Shown piece by piece: positions 32,539 to 35,678 of a stretch of 35,678 bases of DNA. Position 1 is the stretch's first letter. The number at the start of each line of letters is the position of its first letter. A program made the translations under genes and the position numbers. Under the pieces are notes generated by a model that was given only the letters and a program-made list of their open reading frames with translations, was not told where the DNA came from and searched no databases. The DNA is from Clostridia bacterium (GTDB lineage Bacteria > Bacillota > Clostridia > Oscillospirales > Acutalibacteraceae). The stretch lies in assembly GCA_017430965.1 (NCBI GenBank), contig JAFRLX010000021.1, positions 1 to 35,678 of the forward strand, written 5' to 3'.

Positions 32539-32636
32539 AGATAAGGGAGTAGTTGGCGCGCCGCGGCGCGTAATTACAGTCAACATACATGGCGGTGCTC
32601 ACTGCCTGGCGTAATTATAAACAATGAGACTTATCT
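32539..32636 (+). ncRNA. yybP-ykoY (Mn2+) riboswitch aptamer
   Basis: The conserved yybP-ykoY elements are present: AAGGGAGTAG near the 5' side (32543-32552), GTCAACA and ACATGGC in the middle (32579-32592), CTGGC, and AAACAATGAGAC near the 3' side. A closing helix P1 is AGATAAG (32539-32545) with CTTATCT (32630-32636). A GC-rich internal hairpin (GGCGCGCC/GCGGCGCG region) forms one arm. This class senses Mn2+ and turns on Mn export genes. It lies upstream of the P-type ATPase, with an expression platform at 32643-32695. Confidence 0.9.
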
Positions 32637-32642
32637 GCTTTT

Positions 32643-32695
32643 TTGCAGGTAGTCGTTTTTCCTGCAAGGGCAATCCCTTAGCGGGATTTTTTATT
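32643..32695 (+). terminator. riboswitch expression platform and terminator
   Basis: AATCCC (32672-32677) pairs with GGGATT (32683-32688), followed by TTTTATT, forming a terminator. The alternative AAGGG (32666-32670) with CCCTT (32675-32679) would disrupt it. A further hairpin TTGCAGG/CCTGCAA (32643-32667) precedes and uses the same As, so several folds compete. Confidence 0.65.
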
Positions 32696-32758
32696 ACAGG
32701 GCAAAAGAAGCGGTAACAGTTGCTCTTTTCCCTAAAAACTTTGAAAGGATAAAAGCGT

Positions 32759-35506
32759 ATGAAGTTTTATCTTGAAAGTGCCGAAACTGTTTTTAAAGAG
32801 GTTGCTTCTTCCGAAAACGGTTTGAGCGAGCAGGAAGCGCTCGCGCGGCTTGAGAAAAACGGTAAGAACAAACTCGATGAAGGCAAGAAAGATTCCTTGC
32901 TCAAGAAGTTTGTCGACCAGTTAAAAGACCCGATGATTATTATGCTCATCGTGGCGGCTGCCATCAGCTGCGTGACCGGCTTCATCAAGGGAGAGGGGTT
33001 AGATGCCGATGTGTTCATCATCCTCTTTGTGGTCATTGTCAATGCAGTGCTGGGTGTTTACCAAGAGAGCAAAGCCGAGGCGGCAATTGAAGCGCTGCAA
33101 AAGATGAGCGCAGCGAAGTCCAAAGTCATTCGCGGCGGCAAGATGCAAATTATTCCCAGTGAAGACCTTGTGGTCGGTGATGTGGTTGTGCTCGAAGCGG
33201 GCGATTCCGTGCCGGCAGATGCAAGAGTGTTTGAATGTGCCTCGATGAAGATTGAGGAAGCAGCGCTCACCGGTGAATCGGTTCCGGTCAATAAGGCGAT
33301 TAAAGCATTGGGACTTAGCGGTGAAGCGGAAGACGATGTGCCGCTGGGCGACCGCAAAAATATGGTATACATGGGTTCGAGCGTGGTGTACGGCAGAGGT
33401 ACTGTTGTGGTGACCGCGACCGGTATGGATACCGAAATGGGCAAGATTGCCGATGCGCTTGCCAAAGCGGAAGACAACGAAACACCGCTGCAGAAAAAAC
33501 TCAATCAGCTTTCCAAGATTTTAAGTATCATTGTCATCATTATCTGCGTTGCCATTTTCGCAATTCAATTAATTGCCGACTACTTCAACGGTGCATTCTC
33601 GGAATCCGGCGCTGTGCTGGAAACCGTGCTGGAGTGCTTCATGATTGCGGTATCCCTTGCCGTGGCGGCAATCCCCGAAGGCTTGGCGGCAGTGGTCACC
33701 ATTGTGCTGAGCATCGGCGTGACCAACATGAGCAAGAAAAACGCGGTCATCCGCAAGCTGACTGCCGTTGAAACACTCGGTTGTGCGCAGATTATCTGCT
33801 CGGATAAAACCGGTACTTTGACCCAAAACAAAATGACAGTGGTCGAAGAGTTTACCAAAGATAAAAAACTGCTTGCACAGGGCATGAGCCTTTGCACCGA
33901 TGTCAAAGTGGAAGGCGAAGAAGTGCTCGGCGAGCCGACCGAAGTGGCGCTGGTCAACTATGCTTTGAGCATGGATATGAATAAAAATGACCTGCAAAAA
34001 GAGTGCCCGCGCATTGCGGAAGCGCCCTTTGATTCGGGAAGAAAGATGATGAGCACCATTCACACTGTCAGCGGCAAACAGGTGCAGTACACCAAGGGTG
34101 CTCCCGATGTGGTACTCGCGCTTTGCACCAAGTATTTTGATGGTGAAAAGGCGGTCGACATGACCGATGCGCTGCGCAGTGAAATCATGGCAGCCAATAA
34201 AGCCATGGCAGATAAAGCGCTGCGTGTGCTCTGCCTTGCGATGAAAGAAGACGCCGTAACAGACTTTGCAGAGCCTGATGAGATTGAAAAGGATTTAATC
34301 TTTGTGGGCTTAACCGGTATGATTGACCCGGTGCGCCCCGAGGTGAAACCCGCGATTGAAGAATGTAACGGCGCCGGTATTCGCCCGATTATGATTACGG
34401 GTGACCATAGAGATACCGCCGTGGCAATCGCCAAAGAGCTCGGTATTATTGAAGATGAAAGCGCTTCCCTGACCGGTGCAGAGCTTTCGAAGATGAGCGA
34501 TGAAGAGTTTGATAATAATGTGGAAAAATACTCGGTCTACGCGCGCGTGCAGCCCGAGCACAAGACCCGCATTGTCAACGCTTGGCACAAGAAGGGCATG
34601 GTCACTGCCATGACCGGCGACGGTGTTAACGATGCACCGTCCATCAAATCCGCCGACATCGGCGTGGGCATGGGTATCACCGGTACGGATGTTACCAAGA
34701 ATGTTGCCGATATGGTGCTCAGCGATGATAACTTTGCGACCATCGTGCACGCAGTCGGCGAGGGCAGAAGGATTTACGACAATATCCGTAAAGCGATTCA
34801 GTTCCTGCTTTCCTCCAACCTTTCGGAAGTGCTTATTATCTTAATCGGCACAGTCTTTATGGGCTTAATCTTAAAATGCTTTGGTGTTACCGGTGCAGGC
34901 GGCGCTCTGCTTGCCGGCACGGCGACAACCGTTTTACTGCCGACCCACTTGCTGTGGATTAACTTGGTTACCGACTGCTTCCCGGCGCTCGCTTTAGGGC
35001 TTGAAAAGGAAGAACCGAATATCATGAAGCGCAAACCCAGAAGCTCTTCTGACGGCATTTTTGCCCAAGGTATGGGTGTGGATGTGCTGTATCAGGGTAT
35101 TATTGTAACCATCTTAACCTTAACCGCTTATATCATCGGCTATATTGATGCAGCAGGCGGCTTGGGTCACACTGTTCCAATGCCCGAAAACGAAACCTGT
35201 AAGATTGCAATGACCATGGCGTTCTTAACCATGAGTATGTGTGAAATCTTCCACTCCTTCAATATGCGCTCACAGCGCCAGAGTATTTTCAAACTGCCGA
35301 CACAGAACTGGGCAATTTGGGGCTCTATGGTTTTGAGCTTAATTTTGACCGGATTGGTGATTGAAATTAAGCCGGTGGCGAACCTGTTTAACTTCTATAA
35401 TCTGGATGTCAAGCACTACTTAATTGCGATGGCACTGGCAATCTCAATTATCCCGATTGTGGAAATTGTCAAGGCATGCCAAAGAGCAGCTCATAAATCT
35501 AAATAA
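32759..35506 (+). CDS. P-type cation ATPase (PMCA/SERCA-type), probably Mn2+/Ca2+ export
   Basis: A 915-aa P2-type ATPase of full length. It has an N-terminal cation-ATPase domain, TGESVPV in the actuator domain, PEGLAAVV in M4, the phosphorylation motif DKTGTLTQNKM (Asp349), KGAPDVVL in the nucleotide domain, MITGDH and TGDGVNDAPS near the hinge, and ten expected membrane helices with a C-terminal block of six. Homologs are usually called Ca2+-translocating ATPases. The Mn-sensing riboswitch directly upstream suggests that Mn2+ export is the physiological role, possibly alongside Ca2+. ATG 32759 follows GAAAGGA. It is monocistronic, ending at a strong terminator. Confidence 0.93.
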   Translation: MKFYLESAETVFKEVASSENGLSEQEALARLEKNGKNKLDEGKKDSLLKKFVDQLKDPMIIMLIVAAAISCVTGFIKGEGLDADVFIILFVVIVNAVLGVYQESKAEAAIEALQKMSAAKSKVIRGGKMQIIPSEDLVVGDVVVLEAGDSVPADARVFECASMKIEEAALTGESVPVNKAIKALGLSGEAEDDVPLGDRKNMVYMGSSVVYGRGTVVVTATGMDTEMGKIADALAKAEDNETPLQKKLNQLSKILSIIVIIICVAIFAIQLIADYFNGAFSESGAVLETVLECFMIAVSLAVAAIPEGLAAVVTIVLSIGVTNMSKKNAVIRKLTAVETLGCAQIICSDKTGTLTQNKMTVVEEFTKDKKLLAQGMSLCTDVKVEGEEVLGEPTEVALVNYALSMDMNKNDLQKECPRIAEAPFDSGRKMMSTIHTVSGKQVQYTKGAPDVVLALCTKYFDGEKAVDMTDALRSEIMAANKAMADKALRVLCLAMKEDAVTDFAEPDEIEKDLIFVGLTGMIDPVRPEVKPAIEECNGAGIRPIMITGDHRDTAVAIAKELGIIEDESASLTGAELSKMSDEEFDNNVEKYSVYARVQPEHKTRIVNAWHKKGMVTAMTGDGVNDAPSIKSADIGVGMGITGTDVTKNVADMVLSDDNFATIVHAVGEGRRIYDNIRKAIQFLLSSNLSEVLIILIGTVFMGLILKCFGVTGAGGALLAGTATTVLLPTHLLWINLVTDCFPALALGLEKEEPNIMKRKPRSSSDGIFAQGMGVDVLYQGIIVTILTLTAYIIGYIDAAGGLGHTVPMPENETCKIAMTMAFLTMSMCEIFHSFNMRSQRQSIFKLPTQNWAIWGSMVLSLILTGLVIEIKPVANLFNFYNLDVKHYLIAMALAISIIPIVEIVKACQRAAHKSK

Positions 35507-35512
35507 GAATTA

Positions 35513-35542
35513 CCTCCGCAAGATAACTTGCGGAGGATTTTT
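35513..35542 (+). terminator. terminator after the P-type ATPase
   Basis: A 10-bp perfect stem (CCTCCGCAAG and CTTGCGGAGG, 35513-35536) with loop ATAA is followed by ATTTTT. Confidence 0.9.
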
Positions 35543-35552
35543 GTATAACGAA

Positions 35553-35575
35553 AACCACGCGATAGTCGCGTGGTT
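35553..35575. repeat. palindrome, possible IS200/IS605 left-end hairpin
   Basis: A perfect 10-bp stem (AACCACGCGA with TCGCGTGGTT) and a 3-nt TAG loop. Such subterminal hairpins are recognised by IS200/IS605 TnpA transposases. It lies about 90 bp before a start codon at the window edge. There is no T tract on the + strand, so a terminator is less likely there. Confidence 0.5.
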
Positions 35576-35591
35576 CAAAAAAGGTTAACCG

Positions 35592-35620
35592 GTGAACAAA
35601 ACCTCCGAAAGATGTATAAT
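35592..35620 (+). promoter_or_regulatory. weak promoter before the edge gene
   Basis: A consensus -10 TATAAT (35615-35620) with only a weak -35 (GTGAAC, 35592-35597), spaced 17 bp. Confidence 0.45.
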
Positions 35621-35667
35621 GGAAAAGACCTGCCAGTCAAAGCCCGTACAAAAATCGGAGGCAAAGT

Positions 35668-35678
35668 GTGGCAATAAA
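35668..35678 (+). CDS. start of an unread gene at the window edge, perhaps an IS200/IS605 TnpA
   Basis: GGAGG (35657-35661) is followed 6 bases later by GTG GCA ATA AA, and then the window ends. Only three codons are visible (Met-Ala-Ile), so the product is unknown. The IS200/IS605 guess rests on the hairpin and spacing upstream, not on protein sequence. Confidence 0.35.

Overview
The window reads as chromosomal DNA of an endospore-forming member of the Clostridia, probably an uncultured gut or anaerobic lineage. The evidence is the spore germination protease gpr, the DapL route to diaminopimelate, an unadenylylated-type GlnA, strong GGAGG ribosome sites, sigma-A promoters with 17-18 bp spacers, a yybP-ykoY Mn riboswitch and ANTAR-type antitermination. 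Both ends touch insertion sequences: the tail of an IS3-family transposase on the left and what looks like the start of an IS200/IS605-type element on the right.

Layout. 1-135: IS3-family end. 258-2319: yhaM-like 3'-5' exoribonuclease and a DUF2804 protein, closed by a strong terminator. 2400-11740: an AT-rich accessory cassette on the + strand: two small paralogous coiled-coil proteins, a two-TM membrane protein, an unrecognised 308-aa protein, a large dynamin-like GTPase, a HerA/DUF87-type ATPase and a zinc-ribbon protein. This is the best candidate for an undescribed system. 11911-13644: an orphan 577-aa gene with its own promoter. 13697-26773 (- strand): nitrogen and amino-acid assimilation genes in transcription order dapF-dapL-glnA-asnA, then amt-PII fusion, a glutamate synthase split over several genes with ferredoxin and flavoprotein partners, and pyrG. 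27094-28927 (+ strand, divergent): a glutamine-synthetase-like protein and an ANTAR RNA-binding regulator. 28980-35506: DUF5662 protein, fumC, rpsT (-), gpr, and a P-type cation ATPase behind a Mn riboswitch.

How it works together. The nitrogen block takes up ammonium (Amt-PII), fixes it (GlnA, AsnA, Glt) and uses the products (CTP synthase, lysine/DAP pathway). The ANTAR protein has visible RNA targets in the window. The leader of dapF-dapL-glnA-asnA carries two hairpins with six-base loops having A at position 1 and G at position 4, each overlapping its own intrinsic terminator. The divergent leader of the GS-like/ANTAR pair carries one more, also overlapping a terminator. The amt leader carries a different set of mutually exclusive hairpins. 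These are sequence-level inferences; no folding program or database search was run.
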